Source: Marinifilaceae bacterium
Lineage (GTDB): Bacteria > Bacteroidota > Bacteroidia > Bacteroidales > Marinifilaceae
Direction of reading: 5' to 3'
Length of the DNA: 38,189 nucleotides
NCBI GenBank assembly: GCA_017936285.1
Contig: JAGBFU010000030.1
Span: forward strand, 1 to 38,189
Below, piece by piece: positions 7,390-15,501 of the stretch. Under the pieces are notes generated by a model that saw only the letters and a program-made list of their open reading frames with translations, made no database searches and was not told the DNA's origin. Positions within the stretch are counted from its first letter, which is position 1, and the number at the start of each line of letters is the position of its first letter. The position numbers and the translations under genes are program-made.

Positions 7390-7806
7390 TTACATTATAA
7401 AGCTATTCAACGCCATCTCATATGAATTTAGTCCAAATCCCATTACAACTCCTCGACAAACCGGGGTTAGGTAGGAGCGATGACGGAACTCTTCACGCTT
7501 GGCCGTATTAGAGATATGAACCTCAACAACCGGGGTTGATATTGCCGAGATTGCATCAGCAATTGCAACCGAGGTGTGGGTATATGCGCCTGCATTCAAT
7601 ACCACTCCATCTGCACTAAAACCGATCTCATGCAATTTATCAATTATAACACCCTCAATATTTGATTGAAAATATTTTATATCAACCTGCGGATATCTCT
7701 CTCTTAACTCCTCAATATAATGGTCAAAACTTTTATTACCATATATCTCCGGTTCACGCACTCCTAACAAATTCAAGTTAGGCCCATTAATAATCCATAT
7801 AGTCAT
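7390..7806 (-). CDS. aroQ: 3-dehydroquinate dehydratase, type II
   Basis: A 138-residue protein, the normal length for type II dehydroquinase, a dodecameric enzyme that converts 3-dehydroquinate to 3-dehydroshikimate in the shikimate pathway. The signature INGPNLNLLGVREPEIYG (residues 6-23) contains the flexible-loop Arg17 and catalytic Tyr22. NAGAYTHTS (71-79) binds substrate, VEVHISN carries catalytic His97, and REEFRHRS carries Arg108. The segment FQSNIEG has Ile where many homologues have His (QSNHEG). It is divergent from xerD, as is common in Bacteroides relatives. A -7 element precedes it and a strong terminator follows. Confidence 0.94.
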   Translation of the reverse strand: MTIWIINGPNLNLLGVREPEIYGNKSFDHYIEELRERYPQVDIKYFQSNIEGVIIDKLHEIGFSADGVVLNAGAYTHTSVAIADAISAISTPVVEVHISNTAKREEFRHRSYLTPVCRGVVMGFGLNSYEMALNSFIM

Positions 7807-7840
7807 ATTTATCCAATATTAAATTAGTACCAACGATTGA

Positions 7841-7848
7841 CAAAGATA
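7841..7848 (-). promoter_or_regulatory. -7 element for aroQ
   Basis: TATCTTTG on the minus strand, an exact TAnnTTTG match 34 nt before the aroQ ATG. The best TTTG upstream is only 13 nt away, so the -33 element is poor. Confidence 0.45.
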
Positions 7849-7871
7849 AGAATAATTTTATCAAAATTGGA

Positions 7872-7902
7872 TTTGATATAAATTAAATATATTATATCTT
7901 TG
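7872..7902 (+). promoter_or_regulatory. Promoter for xerD
   Basis: TTTG (7872-7875), a 19-nt spacer, TATCTTTG (7895-7902); both elements are exact. The leader to the xerD ATG is about 42 nt. Confidence 0.7.
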
Positions 7903-7951
7903 CCATAACATTAAAGTAAAATTATTTAGTCATTACAAATCATAAAAAATT

Positions 7952-8872
7952 ATGGATTGGAAAACATCTATAGAAAATTATAAGAGTTTCCTCATTCTTG
8001 AGAGAGCTCTATCGGCAAACTCAGTTGACGCCTACCTCAATGATGTAAATAAACTTGCATCTTTCTGCAAAGAACAGTACGAGATAGACTCTCCAACCGA
8101 TGCTACTCCCGATAATTTATCAGAGTTCATCAGTTACCTGATAGACAATGGAGTAACATCAAGAACACAAGCAAGAACAATATCAAGTATTCGTTCATTT
8201 TTCAAATATCTGGTATTCGACGGAGTCATCTCCGGAAATCCGGCAAAAATGCTTGAAGCTCCCAAGATTGGACGAAAGCTTCCAAATATTCTTACCGCAG
8301 ATGAAGTTGATGCTATCGAGAATGCTGTAGAGATGTTCAAACCCGAGGGGCAACGCAACAGAGCCATCGTAGAGATGTTATACTCTTGTGGTCTGCGTGT
8401 ATCAGAGCTTATTGAATTAAAACTCTCAAACATCAACTTCCGCACAAGCATTGTAAAGATTGACGGGAAGGGGAACAAAGAGCGAATGATACCACTGAGC
8501 AAGAGTGCAAAAACAGAGCTAAAGAACTATTTCAAATCATATAGAGGATATCTTGATATTCCTGCCGAGAACGAGGACTACGTATTCCTCAATAAACTTG
8601 GCAAACCTCTTTCTAGAGTTATGGTATTTAACATCATAAAACAACTTGCACAGAAAGCCGGGATCAAGAAGAAAATATCTCCACACACATTCAGACACTC
8701 ATTTGCATCGGCATTGGTACAAGGAGGAGCAGATCTACGCGCGGTCCAGGATATGTTGGGACACGAGTCTATCTTGACAACCGAGATATATACCCATCTC
8801 GATAACCACTACCTAAAGGATACTGTATATAAATTCCACCCACGTGCAAACGTAGATTCTACTAAAGAGTAA
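7952..8872 (+). CDS. xerD: Tyrosine recombinase XerD
   Basis: A 306-residue tyrosine recombinase. Residues 1-90 form the SAM-like DNA-binding domain (LILERALSANSVDAYLNDVN). Residues of about 110-300 form the catalytic domain with Arg149 (SCGLRVSEL), Lys173 (GKGNKER), His245 and Arg248 (HTFRHSFA), His271 (GHES) and the nucleophile Tyr280 (TEIYTH). All active-site residues are present. Length and position beside aroQ fit the chromosomal dimer-resolution recombinase rather than an integrase of a mobile element. It would act with XerC at dif to resolve chromosome dimers; a XerC paralogue is not in the window. It starts from its own consensus promoter and is followed 5 nt later by the HEAT-like gene. 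Confidence 0.92.
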   Translation: MDWKTSIENYKSFLILERALSANSVDAYLNDVNKLASFCKEQYEIDSPTDATPDNLSEFISYLIDNGVTSRTQARTISSIRSFFKYLVFDGVISGNPAKMLEAPKIGRKLPNILTADEVDAIENAVEMFKPEGQRNRAIVEMLYSCGLRVSELIELKLSNINFRTSIVKIDGKGNKERMIPLSKSAKTELKNYFKSYRGYLDIPAENEDYVFLNKLGKPLSRVMVFNIIKQLAQKAGIKKKISPHTFRHSFASALVQGGADLRAVQDMLGHESILTTEIYTHLDNHYLKDTVYKFHPRANVDSTKE

Positions 8873-8877
8873 AAGAT

Positions 8878-9429
8878 ATGGAGCAGAATATTTCAGATTT
8901 ACTATCTGACGATAAAGAGGTTATCAGAAATGCTGCAGAAAGGATAAAGAACGAGGGCGACTTAAAAATCGTCCCCGCTCTTTTTGATATTCTACAACAA
9001 CCCGCTATAACCCACACTACCGAAGCTGCGGTAGCTGAGATTTTAGCAGACATACGTGACACATCATTTATAAAGGTGTTACAGAATGCGATTATTGAAT
9101 CAAAGGATAATCCCGAATTTCAAGCGAAATTAGTGCGAGTGTGCTGGGAATCATCGATGGATTTCTCAAATCTGTTACCACTCCTGTGCGATATTGCCAT
9201 CAAGGGCAATTTTATGGCAGCAATGGAGGCTACAACAGCCATAGAGGAACAACTTCGATTTGCAGACCACGATATGTTACACGACATGAAGAGCCTGCTC
9301 CTCAACTCTTCGCAACAAGATTCACCATTCGCTGAACAGATTCTAAACATTGTACAAGGAGCTCTTGAAGATATTCATGACCACGAAGGAGAGGAGTGCG
9401 ATTGCAATTGCGACTGCCACGAGCACTAA
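8878..9429 (+). CDS. HEAT-repeat-like protein with Cys/His tail
   Basis: A 183-residue protein without signal peptide. It consists of helical pairs typical of HEAT-like repeats (KIVPALFDILQQ, TEAAVAEILADIRDTSFIKV, LLPLLCDIAIKGNFMAAMEA, EQILNIVQGALEDI). The last 16 residues, from DHEGEE to the end CDCNCDCHEH, hold four Cys and three His and would suit metal binding, although they match no named zinc finger I know. It follows xerD by 5 nt and is probably co-transcribed. A scaffold or chaperone-like role is only a guess. The convergent terminator at 9444-9474 closes the unit. Confidence 0.65.
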   Translation: MEQNISDLLSDDKEVIRNAAERIKNEGDLKIVPALFDILQQPAITHTTEAAVAEILADIRDTSFIKVLQNAIIESKDNPEFQAKLVRVCWESSMDFSNLLPLLCDIAIKGNFMAAMEATTAIEEQLRFADHDMLHDMKSLLLNSSQQDSPFAEQILNIVQGALEDIHDHEGEECDCNCDCHEH

Positions 9430-9443
9430 TATATTATCCAAAT

Positions 9444-9474
9444 AAAACAGGGGAGGTTTCCCTCCCCCGTTTCA
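9444..9474. terminator. Bidirectional terminator hairpin
   Basis: GGGGAGG (9450-9456), a TTTC loop, then CCTCCCC (9461-9467), extended past one mismatch by AAAC/GTTT. It sits between the convergent HEAT-like and Spy-like genes and could serve both. Confidence 0.75.
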
Positions 9475-9489
9475 CAATCAAAACATCAA

Positions 9490-9894
9490 TCAATGACCAC
9501 CCGGTCTGTTTCCAAACTGTGGGCGATTCTTTCGCATCTCCTCTTGCCATTTCTGGTAAGCGCTATATTGTTCCTCTGTTAGAATCGTTTTAAACTTCTC
9601 ATTCTGCGCCTTTTGACGCTGTTCCATCATCTCACGCATCTTCTCGCGATCAAATCCTTGACCCTGTTGTCCAGGCTCCGGACGATTTCTTCGCATCTCT
9701 TCTGCCTGACGATTCATAAAAGCAGTAATACTATCCGTCTGCGCTTGAGTCAAATCAGGAATATTCTCTTTCATCATCTCAACCATTCTCTGCTGATAAC
9801 CTCCTGGACCTCCAAAACCTCCTCGACGCTCCTGTGCCTCAGCAGACATTGCAAGCATCATAATAAAACCTGCTACCAATGCAATCTTTCTCAT
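9490..9894 (-). CDS. Spy/LTXXQ-like periplasmic protein
   Basis: A 134-residue protein when started at MRKIALVAGF. An in-frame ATG at 9933 would add 13 residues before the signal peptide and lies upstream of the likely transcription start near 9916, so 9894 is preferred. The signal peptide ends near MSAEAQ. The mature protein is very rich in Gln, Met, Arg and Glu, begins with a Gly-rich stretch (RRGGFGGPGGY), and holds two LTxxQ motifs (DLTQAQ and ILTEEQ) separated by a long amphipathic helix, as in Spy/CpxP-type proteins and their Bacteroides relatives. These bind misfolded periplasmic proteins or modulate sensor kinases. The role here is inferred from the family. Confidence 0.7.
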   Translation of the reverse strand: MRKIALVAGFIMMLAMSAEAQERRGGFGGPGGYQQRMVEMMKENIPDLTQAQTDSITAFMNRQAEEMRRNRPEPGQQGQGFDREKMREMMEQRQKAQNEKFKTILTEEQYSAYQKWQEEMRKNRPQFGNRPGGH

Positions 9895-9922
9895 ATGAAA
9901 ACTATTTTTCCGACTATATAGA

Positions 9923-9954
9923 CAAACATACACAGGAAAAGTTTATTACCTTTG
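9923..9954. promoter_or_regulatory. Divergent -7 elements between the Spy-like and beta-propeller genes
   Basis: TATGTTTG on the minus strand (9923-9930) faces left and TACCTTTG on the plus strand (9947-9954) faces right; both match TAnnTTTG exactly. Neither has a clear TTTG at 19-20 nt. Only 85 nt separate the two start codons. Confidence 0.5.
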
Positions 9955-9979
9955 CACAAATTTCAAATTTTAATAAAAA

Positions 9980-11176
9980 ATGAACCGTATATCATTCACA
10001 ATTATTACAGCCGTATTATTCATGATACTTGGTTATGGTTGCTCAGAAAACACCCATAAAAATGATATTTATACTATAGATATTGATCACAATAAAATTA
10101 TTTCTAAACCATTTTGCGACATATCATTTGCCCTGACTGATGATTTAGAGATAATTCCATTAGAAAGCAACAATAATGCACTGCTTTCATATAGCAGTAA
10201 CTTCTACATTAAAGATGGCGATATTTACTTCACAGGTCGGGATATGACCGAAGGTGCAATTTACCGTTTTGACTCAAAAGGAAAATTTCTTAACACTATT
10301 GGAAAAGCAGGACGTGGTCCGGGAGAATTAGCATTTTCAGGAAACTTCTCTTTTATAAATGACTCCATATTTTTTTACGACCACTTCAATCAGAAATGTT
10401 TGATTTACGGTAAAGATGGCATTGGTTATCGTGAGATTTCATTTTCCAGCCATAACGATTCAATTGTAAATTTACCCATTGAAAAATTTTCATTTGCCGG
10501 CAATAAGATGGCTATCCTAACATATCCTGATGAAGCCTCTCATAGCTTTATGACATGTGATATATATACAAACAAGATTGAACATTTCCTACCTATCGAC
10601 TCCATTTATGCCGAATACGCATGGGGAGACGATGACGACATGGTTACACACAATGGCAATATCTACTTTGGACTATGGAATAATGATACCCTATATAGAT
10701 ATGACGGAGTTTGTGTAAAACCATATATCCATTTCAATGTTACAAACAAAACTCCTGACGAAATAATGAAATTGGGATTGATAGAGTATTTGAATTATAC
10801 AAAAAACAGCTCAACCACAGGCATCCCGACAATCACCGGTATAGCAGACAATTACATAATGGGAAAGTATAATCACGGTGAGTTTGTATATACTTTTATC
10901 CATGATATTCACAACAATACAACTATCTCTGCAGGTGGCTCACTTAAGATATTTAACGACGGAGGATTACAAGTAATGGGGCGAAATATTATTTACCAAA
11001 ACAAATTATATTGGGCCTGCAGTCCGATGGCACTCAAGGTAAATATTGCATCCATGCTAAAAGCCGGCCGATTCACAAACCCGACAACGAGAGAAAAACT
11101 TGAAAAACTATTATCTGCAATCAGCGAAGAGGATAACCCAGTTATATTTGTAAAGGAGTTTAAGAAGCTGTTTTAA
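9980..11176 (+). CDS. 6-bladed beta-propeller lipoprotein
   Basis: A 398-residue protein with a lipoprotein signal (residues 1-21, lipobox LGYGC). The rest matches the pattern of Bacteroidales 6-bladed beta-propeller lipoproteins: an early EIIPLES segment, then repeated blade motifs such as FYIKDGDIYFTGRD, AIYRFDSKGKFLNTIGKAGR and GPGEL, with later blades around NIYFGLWNNDTLYRYDG. These proteins sit at the cell surface or periplasm; ligands are mostly unknown. It appears monocistronic: a -7 element lies 25 nt before the ATG, and the convergent GNAT gene ends 64 nt after it. No clear terminator was seen in 11177-11240. Confidence 0.75.
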   Translation: MNRISFTIITAVLFMILGYGCSENTHKNDIYTIDIDHNKIISKPFCDISFALTDDLEIIPLESNNNALLSYSSNFYIKDGDIYFTGRDMTEGAIYRFDSKGKFLNTIGKAGRGPGELAFSGNFSFINDSIFFYDHFNQKCLIYGKDGIGYREISFSSHNDSIVNLPIEKFSFAGNKMAILTYPDEASHSFMTCDIYTNKIEHFLPIDSIYAEYAWGDDDDMVTHNGNIYFGLWNNDTLYRYDGVCVKPYIHFNVTNKTPDEIMKLGLIEYLNYTKNSSTTGIPTITGIADNYIMGKYNHGEFVYTFIHDIHNNTTISAGGSLKIFNDGGLQVMGRNIIYQNKLYWACSPMALKVNIASMLKAGRFTNPTTREKLEKLLSAISEEDNPVIFVKEFKKLF

Positions 11177-11240
11177 ATTTATTTCGAGATTATTTGAAAC
11201 AGTGTAAATAAAGTCATAAATAATAAATTTAAAACAGCTA

Positions 11241-11747
11241 CTAAAACAGCAACTGTAAATCAATAACATTTTCCCATTGAGAACCATTAAGACGCCACTC
11301 CTTTTTGTAACCACAGCGCTCAAAGCCACAACGTTCAAATAGGTGAAGGCTGGCCACATTGTATTCAGACACCGAGGCACTTAGCTGATGTAACGAAAGT
11401 ACAACTCTTGCATATTCACAAAGTTTCATCAATATCGCAGTGCCTATACCCTTACCGCGTAACTCTTTATCATAAACCAAAATTCCAACCTCTGCTCTGC
11501 GATTATGAGCATCATAATCAAACAGATCTGCAAACCCGACAGCAACTCCATCAACTTCAGCGACAAAACGCACCTGTCCGGAGACGTTAATATCAAGATG
11601 TGATGTATTGATATACTCTTTCAGATTGTACCTGGATAGGGGGGTACGTGTATCTGAACAACTCCACAAAGTGGTGTCATTTTCCCATTGATATAAAATC
11701 TCCAAATCCTCAGGCTCCAATGCCCGTAGAGTAATCTCTCCGCACAT
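11241..11747 (-). CDS. GNAT-family N-acetyltransferase
   Basis: A 168-residue protein of the RimJ/RimL/SpeG-like branch: N-terminal ITLRALEPEDLEILYQWEND, a central strand RFVAEVDGVAVGFADLFD, the acetyl-CoA-binding loop ELRGKGIGTAIL (R-G-x-G-x-G/A type), and a C-terminal SASVSEYNVASLHLFERCGF. It transfers an acetyl group from acetyl-CoA to an amine; the acceptor (polyamine, protein terminus or antibiotic) cannot be told from sequence. It lies 5 nt downstream of miaA on the same strand, so it is probably the second gene of a miaA operon. Confidence 0.85.
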   Translation of the reverse strand: MCGEITLRALEPEDLEILYQWENDTTLWSCSDTRTPLSRYNLKEYINTSHLDINVSGQVRFVAEVDGVAVGFADLFDYDAHNRRAEVGILVYDKELRGKGIGTAILMKLCEYARVVLSLHQLSASVSEYNVASLHLFERCGFERCGYKKEWRLNGSQWENVIDLQLLF

Positions 11748-11752
11748 AAATA

Positions 11753-12679
11753 CTACTCAGCTAAAAGTTTCATAATATATGAGTCAATCTCTTCTGCATC
11801 TTTGCTCGGATCAACCCAGTGAATTTTGTACCCCTCGCGCTCCATTTTTCTGAACCAGGTCATTTGTCGTTTGGCAAATTGATGAATGGCAATGTTGAGT
11901 TTTTCAACCATCTCATCGTATGTTAACTCGCCAATGACATATTGAGTTATATATTTGTATTCCAGACCATAATAGATAAGATCTTCTGGCGATGTTCCAT
12001 TTGCGATAAGTTGGCGAATCTCATCAACCATTCCCGCCTCCAATCGATCATACAAGCGTTTCGTAATTCTTTTGCGACGCACTTCGCGATCGACATGAGT
12101 TCCAATGATAAGAGGCCTTAATTCAGGAAAATCCCACTCCTGAAATGCTTCGGGATGTGAGGCATAAAACTCTTCTATCTCTATGGCACGTATCGCACGG
12201 TTACAAGTATCACACTCTGTAGTGTTGTGCAGAGTTTTGTAACCTTTAAGTATCTCTATAAGTTCAGGAAGAGATCTCTCAGACAACTCATTACGCAACT
12301 CAGGGTTTTGTGGAACATCGAGCAGTTTATATCCGGATATAACCGATTGAACATACAATCCGCTTCCACCGCAAAGAACCGGAAATTTTCCAAGCTCTTT
12401 ACACTCCTCGAAGGCATTGTAGAAGTCGCGTTGAAATTTAAAAACCGTATATTTCTCGCCGGCATCGGCAATATCGATAAGACGGTAAGGAACAGCCTCG
12501 CCGTTGATACAATACTCCTCAATATCCTTACCGGTTCCTAAATCCATCCCTCTATAAACTTGTCGGGAGTCACCGCTTATTACCAATCCGTTAAGTTTAT
12601 GAGCCAATCTGACAGCTAATGTTGTTTTTCCACTTGCTGTCGGACCTACCACTGCCAATATGTTGTATTTGCTTTCCAT
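11753..12679 (-). CDS. miaA: tRNA dimethylallyltransferase
   Basis: A 308-residue enzyme that adds a dimethylallyl group to A37 of tRNAs reading UNN codons. Motifs: P-loop VVGPTASGKTTLA (about 10-22), ISGDSRQVYRGMDLGTGK (34-51) with the catalytic Asp and substrate-binding residues, the DxxxxGEKYTVFKFQ segment, LCGGSGLYVQSVI (about 102-114), and the C-terminal QFAKRQMTWFRK typical of the family. Normal length, no breaks. Divergent from era, with a minus-strand -7 element upstream, and followed closely by the GNAT gene. Bacteroidales often carry two miaA copies, so this may not be the only one. Confidence 0.94.
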   Translation of the reverse strand: MESKYNILAVVGPTASGKTTLAVRLAHKLNGLVISGDSRQVYRGMDLGTGKDIEEYCINGEAVPYRLIDIADAGEKYTVFKFQRDFYNAFEECKELGKFPVLCGGSGLYVQSVISGYKLLDVPQNPELRNELSERSLPELIEILKGYKTLHNTTECDTCNRAIRAIEIEEFYASHPEAFQEWDFPELRPLIIGTHVDREVRRKRITKRLYDRLEAGMVDEIRQLIANGTSPEDLIYYGLEYKYITQYVIGELTYDEMVEKLNIAIHQFAKRQMTWFRKMEREGYKIHWVDPSKDAEEIDSYIMKLLAE

Positions 12680-12696
12680 ACCTCAAAAATCTTCGA

Positions 12697-12704
12697 CAAA
12701 GTTA
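12697..12704 (-). promoter_or_regulatory. -7 element for miaA
   Basis: TAACTTTG on the minus strand, an exact TAnnTTTG match 17 nt before the miaA ATG; no TTTG at the expected -33 distance. Confidence 0.4.
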
Positions 12705-12739
12705 ACAAAATTTCCCTTTCACCTTACCTCTAAAATAAC

Positions 12740-12771
12740 CTTGCAGAATTATCGAAAAATCAGTACCTTTG
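12740..12771 (+). promoter_or_regulatory. Promoter for era
   Basis: CTTG (12740-12743, one mismatch), a 20-nt spacer, and TACCTTTG (12764-12771, exact). The predicted transcript starts near 12777. This argues for the era ATG at 12815 rather than one at 12788. Confidence 0.55.
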
Positions 12772-12785
12772 CGCCTTGTAACGGA

Positions 12786-12799
12786 GCGTGCTCGCACGC
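12786..12799 (+). other. Short GC-rich hairpin in the era leader
   Basis: GCGTG / CACGC with a CTCG tetraloop in an otherwise AT-rich leader, 15 nt before the era ATG. It is small but stands out in base composition; a role in mRNA stability or initiation is only possible. Confidence 0.35.
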
Positions 12800-12814
12800 G
12801 GAACATTTTTAACT

Positions 12815-13699
12815 ATGGCACATAAGTCAGGATTTGTAAACATTGTAGGAAACCCAAATGTGGGTAAATCCACCCTAATGAATCGTTTGGTAGGTGAAAG
12901 AATCTCTATTATCACCTCAAAATCACAAACGACAAGACACCGAATTAAAGGAATAGTAAACACCGACGACTATCAAATCGTCTTTTCTGACACTCCGGGA
13001 GTTGTGAAACCCAGCTATAAGATGCAGGAGTGTATGTTAGAGTTCTCTAAATCGGCAATTATCGATGCCGACATTATTCTCTACGTAACCGATACTGTCG
13101 AGGATATCAAAAAGAATATCGACTTTGTTGAGCGAGTAAATCGTTCTAAAGCACCTGTACTATTGGTCCTTAACAAGATAGATTTGACTACTCAGGACAA
13201 GCTTGAAAAACTTTTTGCAGAGTGGGAACAACTCATTCCAAGAGCCGAAATCTTCCCCATCTCGGCCCAGGAGAACTTTAACGTTGAGAACCTGTACAAG
13301 AGAATCGAAGAGCTTCTTCCCGAGGGAGAACCCTATTTTCCTAAGGATGAACTGACCGATTTACCGGCTCGTTTCTTTGTTACCGAGATTATCCGTGAGA
13401 AGATTCTTACCAACTACGACAAAGAGATTCCATACTCGGTACAAGTTGAGGTTGAAGAGTTTAAGGAGGATGAAAAACAGATCAACATCATGGCGTTGAT
13501 TTATGTTGAGCGAGATTCCCAAAAGGGAATTATCATTGGTAAGGGGGGCGAGGCCTTGAAAAAGGTTGGCTCAGCAGCAAGAAAAGATGTTGAGGAGTTT
13601 TTTGGCAAAAAGGTATTTCTTCAAATCTTTGTCAAGGTTCAACATGAGTGGCGTAACCGCGCCAATGACCTGAAGAGATTCGGTTATGTTCAAGAGTAA
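12815..13699 (+). CDS. era: GTPase Era
   Basis: A 294-residue protein when started at MAHKSGFVNIVG; the in-frame ATG at 12788 would add nine residues from the hairpin leader. N-terminal G domain: G1 GNPNVGKST, the switch I region TSKSQTTRHRI, G3 DTPG, G4 NKID, G5 SAQ. The C-terminal KH domain contains IIGKGGEALKKVGSAARKDV, and LQIFVKV ends the fold. Era binds the 3' end of 16S rRNA and promotes 30S subunit maturation. It is followed by der 22 nt later, so the two ribosome-assembly GTPases form one transcription unit that may read into rseC and rnf. Confidence 0.96.
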   Translation: MAHKSGFVNIVGNPNVGKSTLMNRLVGERISIITSKSQTTRHRIKGIVNTDDYQIVFSDTPGVVKPSYKMQECMLEFSKSAIIDADIILYVTDTVEDIKKNIDFVERVNRSKAPVLLVLNKIDLTTQDKLEKLFAEWEQLIPRAEIFPISAQENFNVENLYKRIEELLPEGEPYFPKDELTDLPARFFVTEIIREKILTNYDKEIPYSVQVEVEEFKEDEKQINIMALIYVERDSQKGIIIGKGGEALKKVGSAARKDVEEFFGKKVFLQIFVKVQHEWRNRANDLKRFGYVQE

Positions 13700-13721
13700 T
13701 TCACTATGTAAGTTTTAAGAT

Positions 13722-15029
13722 ATGAGTAATATAGTAGCTATTGTAGGTCGCCCCAATGTGGGAAAATCGACACTTTTCAACCGTCTTATCGGTGGACGAA
13801 AGGCCATTGTTACCGACGAGAGCGGAGTTACACGCGACCGTAACTACGGAAAGTCAGAATGGAACGGCAAGGAGTTCTCGGTAATCGATACCGGAGGATA
13901 CGTATCGAACAGCGATGACATCTTTGAGGGAGAGATTAACAAGCAGGTAATGCTTGCCCTTGATGAGGCCGATGTAGTTATCTTCATGGTTGATGCAGAG
14001 GTTGGTTTGACAGACCTTGACATGAACTTTGCAAAATTGCTTCGTCACGTAGAGAAACCGGTATTCCTGGTTGCCAACAAAACAGAACAACATGACCGTA
14101 TCTATGATGCCCAGGAGTTCTATCGTTTGGGTATTGACAGCAACTTGTACTGCGTTTCATCAATTACCGGTTCAGGAACCGGAGATTTGCTGGATGATGT
14201 GGTAAAACACTTCAAGAACGATACTATTGAGGATACAAGTGGCCTGCCAAAGATAACAATTGTGGGACGTCCCAATGTTGGTAAATCATCAACCATCAAC
14301 GCTCTTCTTGGCGTTGACAGAAATATTGTTACCGATATTGCCGGTACTACCCGCGACACCATCCATACCCGTTTCAATCAGTTCGGCTATGACTTCCTTT
14401 TGGTTGATACCGCAGGATTAAGAAAAAAGACAAAGGTGAGCGAGGACGTAGAGTTTTACTCAGTAATGCGTTCTGTAAGAGCTATTGAGGATGCTGATGT
14501 ATGTATGCTTATCATTGATGCTACCCGCGGAGTAGAGGCTCAGGATATGAACATATTCCATCTGATTGAGCGCAACCGCAAAGGAGTTGTCATTCTTGTG
14601 AACAAGTGGGATCTTATTGAGAAAAACAATAAAACCACCATTGAGTACGAGAAGTATGTTCGCCAGCAGATTGCTCCATTTAATGACGTTGAGATTGTCT
14701 TCACATCTGCTCTGACCAAACAACGTTTGTTGAAAGCTCTGGAGGCTGCATTAAAAGTATATGAGAACAGAACCCAGAAACTTAAGACCTCAGAACTCAA
14801 TGCCATTATGCTTGAGGAGATTGAAAACTATCCTCCCCCATGCACAAAGGGTAAGTTTGTCAAAATCAAATATGTCTCTCAGCTTCCTACACACTCTCCG
14901 TCATTTGCATTCTTCTGCAATCTGCCTCAGTATGTTAAGGAACCATACAAGAGATACCTTGAGAATAAGATTCGCGAGCACTGGGATTTTACAGGAGTTC
15001 CTATCCAAATCTTTATGAGAAAAAAATAG
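13722..15029 (+). CDS. der: Ribosome biogenesis GTPase Der (EngA)
   Basis: A 435-residue protein with the tandem G domains unique to Der. The first has [12 protein letters not shown] (residues 8-19), DTGG and NKTE. The second, from about residue 178, has [16 protein letters not shown] and NKWD. A C-terminal KH-like domain follows ([18 protein letters not shown], and [10 protein letters not shown] at the end). The first G4 motif is NKTE instead of NKxD, a variation at a normally conserved Asp. It acts in 50S subunit assembly. It lies 22 nt after era and 37 nt before the RseC-like gene, and ends in TAG. Confidence 0.95.
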   Translation: MSNIVAIVGRPNVGKSTLFNRLIGGRKAIVTDESGVTRDRNYGKSEWNGKEFSVIDTGGYVSNSDDIFEGEINKQVMLALDEADVVIFMVDAEVGLTDLDMNFAKLLRHVEKPVFLVANKTEQHDRIYDAQEFYRLGIDSNLYCVSSITGSGTGDLLDDVVKHFKNDTIEDTSGLPKITIVGRPNVGKSSTINALLGVDRNIVTDIAGTTRDTIHTRFNQFGYDFLLVDTAGLRKKTKVSEDVEFYSVMRSVRAIEDADVCMLIIDATRGVEAQDMNIFHLIERNRKGVVILVNKWDLIEKNNKTTIEYEKYVRQQIAPFNDVEIVFTSALTKQRLLKALEAALKVYENRTQKLKTSELNAIMLEEIENYPPPCTKGKFVKIKYVSQLPTHSPSFAFFCNLPQYVKEPYKRYLENKIREHWDFTGVPIQIFMRKK

Positions 15030-15050
15030 TTGAAATTCCTTAAAAAACCT

Positions 15051-15058
15051 TACTTTTG
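15051..15058 (+). promoter_or_regulatory. -7 element for the rseC-rnf operon
   Basis: TACTTTTG matches TAnnTTTG. A GTTG at 15029-15032, 18 nt upstream, is a weak -33 candidate. The ATG at 15067 is only 8 nt after the element, so the transcript would have almost no leader. Confidence 0.45.
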
Positions 15059-15066
15059 CATCTGAT

Positions 15067-15489
15067 ATGGCTAAAGGAGATAAGATAGAGCATACCGGTA
15101 TTGTCAAGGCTGTCAACGGCCGTTTTGTGGATGTCGATATTCAGAATCGCTCCGCATGTTCGGGTTGTCATGCAAAGAGTACCTGCGGCATGAGCGAGTC
15201 GGCTATCAAGACCATAACTGCACCCCTCCCCGACTTTGAGGTAAAACCGGGGGATGTTGTAATTATTGAGGCATCGCTGAATCAGGGATTCTATGCAGTA
15301 ATTCTTGCATATTGTCTGCCGGTGGTTCTTATCATAGCCATTATTGTTACAGGAAATATTGCAGGATGGAGCGAGACCACATCGGCTCTCGCCTCTATTA
15401 TTGCATTAATTCCATACTTTTTTGTTTTATACCTGCTTAGGGATAAAATAGGAAAGCGAATATCATTCAAAATAACGACAAGAAAATAA
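15067..15489 (+). CDS. RseC/MucC-like protein (SoxR-reducing system family)
   Basis: A 140-residue protein of the RseC family. The N-terminal domain has four Cys in ACSGCHAKSTCGMSES (C-x2-C-x5-C), as in the family. Two membrane helices follow at about 78-97 (AVILAYCLPVVLIIAIIVTG) and 103-123 (TTSALASIIALIPYFFVLYLL). Family members are found with rnf genes and are linked to the Rsx/Rnf-type SoxR-reducing complex; in Bacteroidetes they normally precede rnfB, as here (12 nt). A role in assembly of, or electron transfer to, the Rnf complex is inferred from position. Confidence 0.85.
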   Translation: MAKGDKIEHTGIVKAVNGRFVDVDIQNRSACSGCHAKSTCGMSESAIKTITAPLPDFEVKPGDVVIIEASLNQGFYAVILAYCLPVVLIIAIIVTGNIAGWSETTSALASIIALIPYFFVLYLLRDKIGKRISFKITTRK

Positions 15490-15501
15490 ATTGTTATATT
15501 T

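Noticed and set aside
7952..8872. Phage or transposon integrase
   Set aside because: Length, motifs and the aroQ neighbourhood fit housekeeping XerD; no att-like repeats or mobile genes are nearby.
12788..12814. Upstream ATG for era
   Set aside because: The added residues come from the GC hairpin leader; Era begins naturally at MAHKSGFVN.
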